From: Allomesorhizobium camelthorni
GTDB taxonomy: Bacteria > Pseudomonadota > Alphaproteobacteria > Rhizobiales > Rhizobiaceae
Length of the DNA stretch: 33,879 bases
Assembly (NCBI RefSeq): GCF_011045125.1
Contig: NZ_JAAKZF010000056.1
Location: 1 to 33,879, forward strand
Reading direction: 5' to 3'
Shown: piece after piece, positions 7,027 to 14,537 of the stretch
How the letters are laid out: every line of letters starts with the position of its first letter
Numbering within the stretch: position 1 is the first letter of the stretch
Notes under the pieces: model-generated
Told to the model about the DNA's origin: nothing
Database searches by the model: none
Seen by the model: the letters and a program-made list of their open reading frames with translations, nothing else
Made by a program: the position numbers and the translations under genes

Positions 7027-9433
7027 CCGTGCGATCGTCATTCTGTCCGCAATCTTGCTTCTGCAGCCGGCCGGAGCGCAGGAATCTGGCAATGCCGATT
7101 CGGCGGAAGCGTCAGCCGTTGCGGCGGATCGCGATCTGTACCTGGAGGTGTTTATCAACGGCGAGCCCGCCGATCTGATTGGCTCCTTCCGGCAATACGC
7201 GGATGGCACGTTCGCCGCGACTCCGGAGGAACTGAGGGAGATCGGCATTGCCCCCGGCCTGCAGGCAGTGGGCGCCGACGGACTGGTTTCGCTCGACGAC
7301 CTCGCCAGCACGAGTTTCGAATATGACGAAATGGCGCAAACGATCCGCTTCGCCGTCGAAGATTCGGCGCGCGCCGCCAAGGTTCTGAGCGCGAACTCGC
7401 AGAGCGGGGAAGAGGAGGACCATCCGCCCATAGAGGCCCGATGGGGCGGTGTTCTGAATTACTCGCTGTTTGCCGCCGCGGGTACTGACCTTGACCCCAC
7501 GACAGATGCCGACGCGTTCAAGGGGTTTTCAGGTTCATTCGATGCTCGCCTCGTTAGCCCGCTCGGCGTGCTCTCCAATTCCTTTATAGGGCGGCTCGCA
7601 CCTGATTCAGCGTATGGATCTACCCGGCTGGATACGACATGGTCCTATTCCGATCCGAAGCGGCTCGTTACCTACCGCGTCGGCGATATGGTTTCGGGAG
7701 GGCTGGGTTGGACACGGCCGGTTCGGTTAGCTGGCGCGCAGGTTCAGCGCAATTTCGGCCTTAGGTCCGACCTGGTTACGCTGCCACTCCCGACCTTCTC
7801 GGGCAGCGCTGCGGTACCGTCGACTTTGGAAATCTACACCCACAACATAAAAACCTATTCGGAGGAAGTGAAGGCTGGGCCGTTTACGGTGACGGACATT
7901 CCGATCGTCACCGGTCCCGGCACGGCCCAGATTGTGGTGCGCGATGCAGAGGGTCGCGAAAGAACCGAAGAGGTTCAGTTTTACGTCTCCTCGGATCTGC
8001 TGCGCCCTGGCCTCCTCGATTTTTCGGGAGAAGCCGGCTATCCGCGCCGGTCCTATGGAACAGAGTCCTTCGATTATTACGATTCCCCATTTGGCTCCTT
8101 CAGCTTGCGTTATGGACTTCTCGACTGGTTGACTGCGGAAGCCCACCTCGAAGGTGGCGAGGCCCTCGTCAATGGCGGCGCTGGCGCCAGTGTGGGTTTG
8201 GACAGCTGGGGCGTTGCATCTGCCGCCTTGGCAGCCAGCCACGCCGAGGGCGCGGTCGGGGCACAGGCGAGCGCATCTGTAGAATTGGATTTCCGTCACT
8301 TTTCGCTGTTCGGCCGCGTTCAACGTACATTCGGAGATTATCAGGACATCGCTTCTGTAACGGCCCTCATGGAGGAGAGCGAGGATAGCAGCCTGGATCC
8401 ACGGCCGCCCAAGGATGTGAAACAGGTTGCCATTAGCATTCCTTTGAAGTTCGACCCAACATCGCTGCGCTTCAGCTATACTGAACTGACTGACGCCGAA
8501 GGAGAAAGCCGGCGCATAGGGAGCTTCTCCCTCGGCCGGCCACTGCCCGGCGGCGCCTCTGTCCATGCCAGCGCCTTTGCCGATCTCGAGAGTGACGATC
8601 GCTTCGGTGCCTTCATCGGCTTTTCGATGCCTCTCGGCGGGGGAATGATGGCGTCTTCGGGAGCAACCAGGGAGGCAGACGGCTATGTGGGCTATGCAGA
8701 GATCGCGAAGACAGGATCGCTGGAGCCCGGCAGCGTCGGCTGGCGCCTCAGGGCCTCGAAGAGCGACAATTTGAGAGCAGCGGCTGCAGCGAGCTACCGC
8801 TCTTCCGTCGGACGCATCAAGGCTGAGGTTGACAAGGGAGAGAATGGTGTGCGCGCTTCAGCGGAGCTGGAAGGCGCCATTGCGGTTGCGGGTGGCGGGA
8901 TTTTTGTCACAAATCGCATCGATGATGCCTTCGCAGTTGTTGATGCGGGTGCGCCCGGTGTCGACGTACTTTATGAGAACCGGCTGGCGGGCAAGACTGG
9001 TCAACAGGGCCGCTTCATAATTCCAAATTTACGATCCTTTGAGCCGAACAGCATTTCTATTGATCCCAAAAGCCTTCCGGTAGATGCCCAGATTGCCGCC
9101 ACCTCCCATGTCGCTGTGCCGGCGGAGCGGGCCGCTGTGGTGGTGGATTTCGGCATTTCCACGACGACACCAGCTGCACTGGTCAGCTTCCGCGACGAGA
9201 GTGGAGACCCGCTGGCGGTCGGATCAGTCCTGCGTACCGAAGCTGCGGGCGAGGAGGTCGTGATCGGCTATGACGGAGAAGGCTATCTCCAGAACCTGGC
9301 TGGCGAAAACCGCGTGACAATCACAAAACCCGATGGTGGTGTATGCCACGCGACGTTCGCCTATGAACGGCGGCCGGGTGAGCAGACCCGCATCGCAGAT
9401 GTCATCTGCATGTCAATGGAGGAGGCTACGTGA
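7004..9433 (+). CDS. Outer-membrane fimbrial usher (CsuD-like, FimD/PapC family)
   Basis: An 809-aa usher with signal peptide (RAIVILSAILLLQPAGAQ). It has an N-terminal chaperone-binding domain (DLYLEVFINGEPADLIGSF), a central beta-barrel (for example FSGSFDARLVSPLGVLSNSF and DTTWSYSDPKRLVTYRVGD), a plug-like region around TYSEEVKAGPFTVTDIPIVT, and C-terminal plug-binding domains with GVDVLYENRLAGKTGQQGRF and a final Cys pair region (VCHATF, DVICMS). It forms the pore through which subunits are polymerised. The ATG at 7004 overlaps the chaperone gene; its TGA overlaps the GTG of the next gene (GTGA). The length is normal for archaic ushers. Confidence 0.93.
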   Translation: MPRQLYASRAIVILSAILLLQPAGAQESGNADSAEASAVAADRDLYLEVFINGEPADLIGSFRQYADGTFAATPEELREIGIAPGLQAVGADGLVSLDDLASTSFEYDEMAQTIRFAVEDSARAAKVLSANSQSGEEEDHPPIEARWGGVLNYSLFAAAGTDLDPTTDADAFKGFSGSFDARLVSPLGVLSNSFIGRLAPDSAYGSTRLDTTWSYSDPKRLVTYRVGDMVSGGLGWTRPVRLAGAQVQRNFGLRSDLVTLPLPTFSGSAAVPSTLEIYTHNIKTYSEEVKAGPFTVTDIPIVTGPGTAQIVVRDAEGRERTEEVQFYVSSDLLRPGLLDFSGEAGYPRRSYGTESFDYYDSPFGSFSLRYGLLDWLTAEAHLEGGEALVNGGAGASVGLDSWGVASAALAASHAEGAVGAQASASVELDFRHFSLFGRVQRTFGDYQDIASVTALMEESEDSSLDPRPPKDVKQVAISIPLKFDPTSLRFSYTELTDAEGESRRIGSFSLGRPLPGGASVHASAFADLESDDRFGAFIGFSMPLGGGMMASSGATREADGYVGYAEIAKTGSLEPGSVGWRLRASKSDNLRAAAAASYRSSVGRIKAEVDKGENGVRASAELEGAIAVAGGGIFVTNRIDDAFAVVDAGAPGVDVLYENRLAGKTGQQGRFIIPNLRSFEPNSISIDPKSLPVDAQIAATSHVAVPAERAAVVVDFGISTTTPAALVSFRDESGDPLAVGSVLRTEAAGEEVVIGYDGEGYLQNLAGENRVTITKPDGGVCHATFAYERRPGEQTRIADVICMSMEEAT

Positions 9434-9876
9434 GAAACATACTTTTCTGGCTTTTTCTGATTCTGGCTTCAGCCGCCGCTGGAGAAAGCGTGGCTCAGAC
9501 TAGCTGCTCTGTTTCGGCCACCGGCGTGAGCTTCGGCACCATTGGAATTCTCGACACTGCCGTTGACACCACCGGCGATCTTGCCGTGACGTGTACGTCG
9601 GGAGCGAGTTACACGGTCGGTCTCAACGGGGGCCTGGCAAACGCCCAGCCGACAGCGCGGCTGTTGGCCGACGGCGCCGCCACCATAACCTACGGGCTCT
9701 ACAAGGACTCTGCCCGGAGCCAGCCTTGGGGGGACGAGACCGTTTCAAATGGCACGCAGTCCGGTACCGGGTCTGGGCAGGCGCAATCCTTCACCATCTA
9801 TGGACGTATTCCTGCGCAAATGTCCCCGATACCGGGAGTCTATGGTGACACGATCACGGTGACTGTTACCTATTGA
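9430..9876 (+). CDS. Second spore coat U domain subunit (tip or minor pilin)
   Basis: A 148-aa SCPU-domain protein with signal peptide (ILFWLFLILASAAAGES, cleavage at VAQ-TS), a first Cys just after cleavage (TSCSVSATGVSFGTIG), a second in AVTCTSGAS, and the ending FTIYGRIPAQ...VYGDTITVTVTY. It starts with GTG at 9430 behind a perfect GGAGGA, in a 4-base GTGA overlap with the usher. In Csu systems the last gene encodes a two-domain tip adhesin (CsuE); this one has a single SCPU domain, so it is either a minor subunit or a reduced tip. The operon ends here. Confidence 0.88.
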   Translation: MRNILFWLFLILASAAAGESVAQTSCSVSATGVSFGTIGILDTAVDTTGDLAVTCTSGASYTVGLNGGLANAQPTARLLADGAATITYGLYKDSARSQPWGDETVSNGTQSGTGSGQAQSFTIYGRIPAQMSPIPGVYGDTITVTVTY

Positions 9877-10068
9877 TCGCCCATGTGGTGCATCAGATCG
9901 AGCGCGGCGTTGATGTCAAGCTGGATGACCTCTGACAATTCAAGAAGTTCAATTAGATCAATACCATATGTGCCGTCTTCGACCTCCGAAATGAGTGCCG
10001 AATTCCACCCCGTGGCTCGCGCCATTCCGCTGCTGTCGGATTAAGCTGGCGAGCAGTCGGTACTTTTT
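9870..10068 (-). pseudogene. XRE-type HTH regulator, frameshifted
   Basis: On the minus strand two frames combine into an XRE-like helix-turn-helix. One reads KKYRLLASLIRQQRNGAS (about 10068-10010); the next reads TGWNSALISEVEDGTYGIDL then IELLELSEVIQLDINAALDL and stops TAG at 9870-9872. 'ISEVEDG...IDLIELLELS...LDINAAL' is the recognition-helix and closing-helix pattern of the family. The register change lies near 10010-10025. The 51-codon downstream part alone could start at ATG 10023-10025 but would lack the first helices. Its stop overlaps the convergent pilin stop by 3 bases. Confidence 0.45.
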
Positions 10069-10504
10069 TATTGTCCTTGAGTTGGGGCAGCAACGCATCG
10101 TGCGATGAAGTTGTCCAACCCTGCGGCGCCCCTGATTTGTCCGGCCGTTCTGCAGCAATTTGTGTCGCGTCAGAACTTCCGAACGAACCAGCCGGACGCG
10201 CGTAGGCCTTGCCAAGCTGCGGGCGGGAAATCTCTTGCCACTGCCAATTCCTCGCAGTGTTCCTGTTCCTATCAGGCTTTCGCGGAACGTTCGGTGGTGG
10301 ATACTCCGCCTGTTGTTGCTGGGCCTGCACGGGCCAAGCTACGCCGGCCTGCATCCCATGTAGCCACCACAGCTCTACTGCTACAAAAACCAGGAGAAGG
10401 ACAGCAGCGCGCCCATCGCGCCGCTTTTTGTTTCCCGCTCTAACTGTTGCGGGGATCGCTTGTGTGCGGTTGTGTGCGTCAAGTTCTGTAAAATGGGCGG
10501 CCAT
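9953..10504 (-). CDS. Possible membrane-anchored protein (doubtful)
   Basis: A frame of about 183 aa starting MAAHFTELDAHNRTQAIPAT contains a basic segment and one hydrophobic helix (AAVLLLVFVAVELWWLHGM) followed by a Pro/Gln-rich part. The last ~45 residues overlap the XRE remnant in another register, so at least the 3' end is not genuine. It begins right after the stop of a transposase remnant. It may be a decayed single-pass protein or chance. No family recognised. Confidence 0.25.
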   Translation of the reverse strand: MAAHFTELDAHNRTQAIPATVRAGNKKRRDGRAAVLLLVFVAVELWWLHGMQAGVAWPVQAQQQQAEYPPPNVPRKPDRNRNTARNWQWQEISRPQLGKAYARPAGSFGSSDATQIAAERPDKSGAPQGWTTSSHDALLPQLKDNKKVPTARQLNPTAAEWREPRGGIRHSFRRSKTAHMVLI

Positions 10505-10512
10505 GATGCTGG

Positions 10513-10949
10513 TCATGCGGCTGCTTTGAGCATGATCTTCTTGTGTTCCTTCAGGTCCTCCATGTTGATGTAGCGGTTGGCCTCGAGCCAGTTCTCGTGC
10601 GTCTCGACGGCAAGCGCCCGCACCAGGCGAAGGCAGCTCGCCGTATTTTGGAAAGATGCGCACGACATAGGTGCCGCGCCTGATCTCCTCGCTCCAGCAT
10701 GTTCGTGCTCTTCATGTGCTTGTGGTGCGGGCGCGGCGGCCGATAGAAGGTCAGCGTCTCCTCGATCGTTTCCTCGACCCAGTCGGTGAGCTTCGGGTAC
10801 TTGCCCTGCCATTTGCCCAGCCACTGGGCGAGATCGGCACGTGCCTCGGCGAGATCGCGGCGATCGTAGATCCAGCGTAGCTCCTGCAGGCAGTCGTCGT
10901 CGGCCTTGCGCGGCAGATGGTCGAGCGCATTCCTTAGAAAGTGAACCTT
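10513..10949 (-). pseudogene. IS256-family transposase, C-terminal remnant
   Basis: On the minus strand from 10949 the frame reads KVHFLRNALDHLPRKADDD, then LAEARADLAQWLGKWQGKYP and HHKHMKSTNMLER, the familiar second half of an IS256-type (mutator-like, DDE) transposase. After 'NMLER' a small deletion shifts the frame (EEIRRGTYVVRIFP), and a further shift precedes the true C-terminus RLVRALAVETHENWLEANRY ... EHKKIMLKAAA (stop 10513-10515). The N-terminal half, with the first catalytic Asp residues, is absent: it is cut exactly at the KVH motif, which lies in a 34-bp palindrome. Non-functional. Confidence 0.8.
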
Positions 10950-10974
10950 ATGCCGATGTCGGCATAAGGTTCAC
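10941..10974. repeat. 34-bp palindrome joining two transposase remnants
   Basis: Perfect 16-bp arms, GTGAACCTTATGCCGA (10941-10956) and TCGGCATAAGGTTCAC (10959-10974), around the two-base centre TG. The outer AAGGTTCAC of each arm encodes the conserved Lys-Val-His of an IS256-type transposase on either strand, so two different transposase remnants diverge from here. The inner CTTATGCCGA is not explained by the transposase reading frames and may be the terminal sequence of an element that truncated both. Confidence 0.8.
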
Positions 10975-11211
10975 AAGACCGCCAACGTTCTCAACAAGGT
11001 GCCGAACTCGGTGCAGGCCGGCATGAAAGCGGACCTACGCGAGATCTTTTCTGCCCCGAACCGGGCCTCAGCCGAGACGGCGGTCGCCGTCTTCGCCGAG
11101 AAATATGGCGCGAAATACCCCAAGGCGGTCGACTGCGTGACGAAGGACCAGGCTGCTTTGCTGGCGTTCTACGATTTCCCCGCCGAGCACTGGGATCACC
11201 TGCGCACCTCG
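10966..11211 (+). pseudogene. IS256-family transposase, middle fragment
   Basis: The plus-strand frame KVHKTANVLNKVPNSVQAGM ... FAEKYGAKYPKAVDCVTKDQ ... LLAFYDFPAEHWDHLRTS is the central part of a second, different IS256-family transposase. It lacks about the first 240 residues (cut at the palindrome) and stops at the Ser codon ending at 11211, where an IS110-type element was inserted. The reading continues at 13037, so this and the downstream fragment were one gene. Confidence 0.85.
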
Positions 11212-11340
11212 GATGAGATCGACAAGCGTTATTTTGTGACGAGCCCTAACACCTCCCCGAGTATGTTCTTTGGTTCGACCGCGTCGCTGGTGTTCTTCCG
11301 TCCCGACCGCCCCATTTCACAGCCGCCGCGCGCAGGGGCG

Positions 11341-11442
11341 GTCAAGGCTGGCCGCGTTTTACGCGGCCACCGCAAGGCTTGGGTCTTGACCGACCCGAGT
11401 ACGGCGGCATGCTCCGACGGATCGGGGGGTGCAAGGTGCACC
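11341..11442. other. Structured non-coding segment in IS110 flank
   Basis: Several nested hairpins lie in the non-coding 3' flank of the IS110 transposase. GTCAAG (11341) pairs with CTTGAC (11385-11390), enclosing the perfect hairpin GGCCGCG-TTTTA-CGCGGCC (11350-11368). GGGTC-TTGACC-GACCC (11381-11396) competes with the outer stem. GGTGCA-AGG-TGCACC lies at 11428-11442. IS110/IS1111 elements encode a structured guide (bridge/seek) RNA in a non-coding end, so this is a candidate; which flank holds the RNA here I cannot decide. Confidence 0.35.
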
Positions 11443-11550
11443 GAGGGCTGGCGCAACTGGAAATACCCGACGCAGTCAGCTATTGTCGTCGTGCGCGGGC
11501 GACCTCGTGGCGAAGCGTGGTGCATCGGCTGAAAGCGCCGCCGGGCCGCC

Positions 11551-12786
11551 TTATTCGAGCCTTGCCGGACTGAGGCGCCCGCGCGCCCTTTCCTTTGGCG
11601 GGCGCGGGCGCCAAGCCTCGATGAAGTGTTCGTAACCCTTCTGCGCCTGCTCGGCGACACGCATCTCCTGGTTCCGAAGTTCCTTGACATTGTAAGCATA
11701 GGTCGGACCGCGGCGGTTGCCTTTCTTCTGCGGTTTGCCGGCCTGCAGCTCCATGCTGCGCATCTTGTGGGCGACCAGACTGGATCGCGCCCAGAGGTAG
11801 TCCTCTTGCTTCGTCAGCATATGCCAGACGAGCACCGTCAGCTTGCGCGCCACGGCGACGGCGGCAACCTGATGGCCGCGCCTGGCCCGGATGCGGACAA
11901 AGAACGCATGGAGCGGTCCCGGCGTCTTGGCGGCCGCCCAGGCGGCTTCCACCAGCATCGCGCGGGCATGGCTGCGTCCGACCTTGCTGATCCGCCCGTG
12001 ATGGGCAGCACCGACCCGACTGGCGCACGCGTGGGTTCAGGCCGAAATAGCTCACCAGCTTTTGCGGGCTGAAAAACGGCCGATGTCACCGACAGCCGCC
12101 ACTAGCCCGGCGGCCACCGCGAGATTGACGCCAGTGATTGTGAGCAGCCGTTTGATCGCCGCATCGTCGAGCGCGCTCTCGGCAATCTCCCGGTCAAGCA
12201 CGCGGAGATCGTCACCCAGCCTGTCCAGTTCTCGGATATGGCGTTGGATTGCGGCGCGCTCGTCATCTGGCACCGGCTGACGGGTGAGCCAGGCACGACC
12301 GAGGCGCCCGAACAGGTCGGCATGGGGGCACCGCGGAATCAGATGGGCGTAGAGGATCGAATGCACCTCGTTCTTGATCCGGGTCCGATGCCGCACGACC
12401 TGGTAGCGCCGCGCGACCAGCCTGCGCATTCGCTCGGTGGCGGCATCCGGTGTCCAGATCTCCGGCAGGTAGCCGGCTGCGTACAAGCTGGCCAGCGTGC
12501 CGGCGTCGATCTTGTCGGTCTTCACGTGAGCGTGCGCGATCGCTTTGACCTGCAGCGGGTTGGCGATCACCACCCGCTTCACGAATAGCGCCAGCACCCG
12601 CGACACCGCCATGCAGTTGCCCGTGGCCTCGATGACCACCTCATCGGTGGCCAAAAGAGTTCTGCCGAAGCCTTCCAGCGCCGTTCGCGTCATGTCGACC
12701 CGGCCCACATGCCGCAGCCGACCGTCTTCCCAAATCACCACCTCGCCAAAGGTGCGGTGGGTGTCGATTCCGATTACACGTCGCAT
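11551..12786 (-). pseudogene. IS110-family transposase with two frameshifts
   Basis: The start (12786) reads MRRVIGIDTHRTFGEVVIWE, with the RuvC-like DEDD motifs GIDTH, VIEATGN and HVKTDKIDAGTLA. The frame breaks at about 12065, at IGRF-S, with one base apparently lost from a T or C run. It continues KLVSYFGLNPRVRQSG (the conserved part before the C-terminal serine domain) and breaks again near 12020. It then resumes GAAHHGRISKVGRSHARAML, VEAAWAAAKTPGPLHAFFVR ... to the stop at 11551. Joined, this is about 410 residues, the normal family length. Two frameshifts within 50 bases make it inactive unless the sequence is in error. Confidence 0.88.
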
Positions 12787-13036
12787 TCCTCTGTCTCCTC
12801 TCGATCAGTCAGAGGGGAGCGGCGGGCGACACGACAACTACGGATTCGCGCTCACGGCGCAACCGGGCGAGTCGCAGAGGCGGCCAGCTACTAACACGAG
12901 CTCGCAGCTCATCGTGTGCATCGGCCTGCCCGCACCTTCGTGCTCCCGGTGCCTCTGTCCCGGATGGTCGCACCATACGCCGCGCATCAGAAAAGCGTAG
13001 CCGGACATCGGCACCAAGAATCTCATACCGGTTACC

Positions 13037-13261
13037 AATCCCATCGAGAGCGTCTTTGCGACCGTCCGCCACCGCACGGTGCGCACCAAGGACTCGCTGT
13101 CGTCGAAAACCGCCAGGCTGATGGTCTTCAAGCTGGTCATGGCCGCCGCCAAGACGTGGCGACGACTGAACGGACAAAATCAGTTGCCGAAACTCATCGC
13201 AGGTGCCAAGTTCCAGGATGGAATCGAGTTCATTGAACTGAAGCCGCACAGCGCCGCTTGA
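13037..13261 (+). pseudogene. IS256-family transposase, C-terminal fragment
   Basis: The frame NPIESVFATVRHRTVRTKDS ... LMVFKLVMAAAKTWRRLNGQ ... KLIAGAKFQDGIEFIELKPH-SAA ends at TGA 13259-13261. It is the natural C-terminus of the transposase whose middle part ends at 11211; the conserved final catalytic Glu in NPIES is at its very start. It is separated from its other half by the IS110-type insertion. The 3' end of the IS256 element must lie just beyond 13261, where a PAS-domain remnant on the other strand begins. Confidence 0.85.
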
Positions 13262-13545
13262 TCAGCCTCGTCACCCAAATTCCAGCATAGCTCTTGCTCG
13301 ACGGCCAAGCGATGGGTGATGTCAGTGTTGACGGCCAAAATGGAGCGCGGATTGTCCTGGTCGTCTCGCAGGAGCGAGCAACGGGCCTCCACAACCAGGC
13401 TGGTTCCATCCTTGCGTCGATGGTTGAGCGCGCCGCTCCACTCCCCCTCGCGCAATACCTTTGCATTAACAGCATCAAGGCTCGATGTATCGCTGTAAAG
13501 CAACTGCTCCAAGGGCAGACCGACACGCCTCGTGTGCGTGCCAGC
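13262..13545 (-). pseudogene. PAS/PAC-domain signalling protein fragment
   Basis: On the minus strand the peptide GLPLEQLLYSDTSSLDAVNA, VLREGEWSGALNHRRKDGTS, LVVEARCSLLRDDQDNPRSI and LAVNTDITHRLAVEQEL is the second half of a PAS domain with its PAC motif, as found in sensor histidine kinases. It is cut on its N-terminal side near 13545 (stop in frame just upstream) and on its C-terminal side at about 13280 by the transposase element. No kinase core remains. It marks the gene the IS256 element landed in. Confidence 0.7.
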
Positions 13546-13588
13546 CGCCCATGACCTTTACAGGTTACGCGCTGAGGTGAAGCTAAAG

Positions 13589-13626
13589 AAACCCCCGTGC
13601 CTGACGTCGCGTCGGCCGGGGGTTTT
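13589..13626. terminator. Bidirectional intrinsic terminator
   Basis: AAACCCCCG (13589-13597) pairs with CGGGGGTTTT (from 13617) around an internal loop, with an A-run before and T-run after. It can end transcripts from either strand and separates the transposon remnants from the downstream island. Confidence 0.75.
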
Positions 13627-13755
13627 GCCATTAAGCGTTACCCCTTTCAATTCCATGTTTGAAGCCTATCGAGGCGAGCGATTTGCGCAGGACGCTCCCT
13701 GACCGACAGCGGCGGAACGGCCGTCGCTTCGAAATCGGTTGACGCCGCGCCATAC

Positions 13756-13770
13756 GTTCACTATTCGTTC
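13756..13770 (+). promoter_or_regulatory. LexA (SOS) box
   Basis: GTTC (13756-13759), seven bases, GTTC (13767-13770): the exact direct-repeat LexA operator of alphaproteobacteria (GTTC-N7-GTTC, the complement of GAAC-N7-GAAC). It lies 96 bases upstream of the start of the TnsA-like gene, the only gene it could control nearby. A chance match to eight fixed bases is possible in 34 kb, but the intergenic, promoter-proximal place supports function. Confidence 0.55.
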
Positions 13771-13865
13771 GCTCCGTCATGGAAACAGCTGCGCTCCTCA
13801 TACGCTGATCGTTCCGTCCCCGCCTTGGTCGCGGGAAGTTCGAACGCGTCCGCAGGAGTCGCACC

Positions 13866-14483
13866 TTGCTCACCCTCACAGATTTAGACAGCTTGCTCGC
13901 CGCAGCGCGCGCCGCAGCCGGGAACAGGCATTTCAGCCCCCGCGGGACGGTCCGATGCGCCGGCTCTCCCATGTTCAGGAACCAACGCGCCCGCGATCTC
14001 GCATGCCTCTTGGACCTCGATCCAACGGTGCGCGAGTGGTCATGCCTTCCGCTGGTCCTGCGTTCCGGCGACGTGGGCCATGTTCCGGATTTCTTGGTCG
14101 TCCGAGGGGAGGGCGCGTGTCTCGTCGATGCGGTGGAAACCGTTGAGGACCCGTCGACACATTGGATTGAAGGCGAAGCCCTGCGCCATGACTGCACGTA
14201 CGAACGCGTAGCCGCGCACGAAATCAAGGCAGGGGCCAGATTGGCCAACGCGAGGGACCTCCTGCGTTATGCCCGTTGGCAATGTCCGCTTGGCGACCGC
14301 GTCCGTCTGCTTGCTGCCCTTGAAGAGCAAGGCTCCATGGCTGTTGCTGAGTGCATGCCTGCCTTTCGGGAGACGCCGCCGATAGCCGGACTGTCGTCGC
14401 TGATCCTGCATCGCTTCGTGGAGATCGATCTCGACGAGGCCCGGATCGGCCCCGAAACCCAAGTCCGGCGCTGCCGCGACTGA
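13866..14483 (+). CDS. TnsA-like nuclease-fold protein, partner of FtsH-like protease
   Basis: A 205-aa protein starting at TTG 13866. Residues ~33-95 resemble TnsA-type endonucleases: SPMFRNQRARDLACLLDLDP, then VREWSCLPLVLRSGDVGHVP, DFLVVRGEGACLVDAVETVE. That is the order 'DP-x-V-x-x-W-x-x-x-P-L ... PDF-hh ... G-x-hhV' seen in TnsA and related restriction-like folds. The usual E/Q-x-K ending of the active site is replaced (LVDAVE), so catalysis is doubtful and it may bind DNA or a partner. The C-terminal half is helical. It ends 54 bases before the AAA+ protease gene and follows a LexA box, so the two are likely one SOS-responsive operon. Homology is inferred by eye and moderate. Confidence 0.6.
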   Translation: MLTLTDLDSLLAAARAAAGNRHFSPRGTVRCAGSPMFRNQRARDLACLLDLDPTVREWSCLPLVLRSGDVGHVPDFLVVRGEGACLVDAVETVEDPSTHWIEGEALRHDCTYERVAAHEIKAGARLANARDLLRYARWQCPLGDRVRLLAALEEQGSMAVAECMPAFRETPPIAGLSSLILHRFVEIDLDEARIGPETQVRRCRD

Positions 14484-14537
14484 ACCCGGTTCGCCGACCT
14501 GGTGCGGCAGCCACTCTCCTATCTTCGGTGACATGCT

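Larger units (their letters stand above)
11212..13036. mobile_element. IS110-type insertion splitting an IS256 transposase
   Basis: About 1,825 bp placed between the two halves of a transposase gene: HLRTS ends at 11211 and NPIES resumes at 13037, exactly the contiguous family motif HLRTSNPIES. It carries a frameshifted IS110-family transposase on the minus strand (12786-11551), flanked by ~340 bp of non-coding DNA on its 3' side and ~250 bp on its 5' side. No target-site duplication or obvious terminal inverted repeats are seen, as expected for IS110 elements. The precise ends are uncertain by a few bases. Confidence 0.75.

Noticed and set aside
7727-8566. 279-codon minus-strand frame inside the usher
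   Set aside because: Shadow frame with no start signal or family; usher coding is certain.
10999-11532. 177-codon plus-strand frame read as one protein
   Set aside because: Only the first part (to 11211) is transposase; the rest is the non-coding end of the inserted IS110 element.
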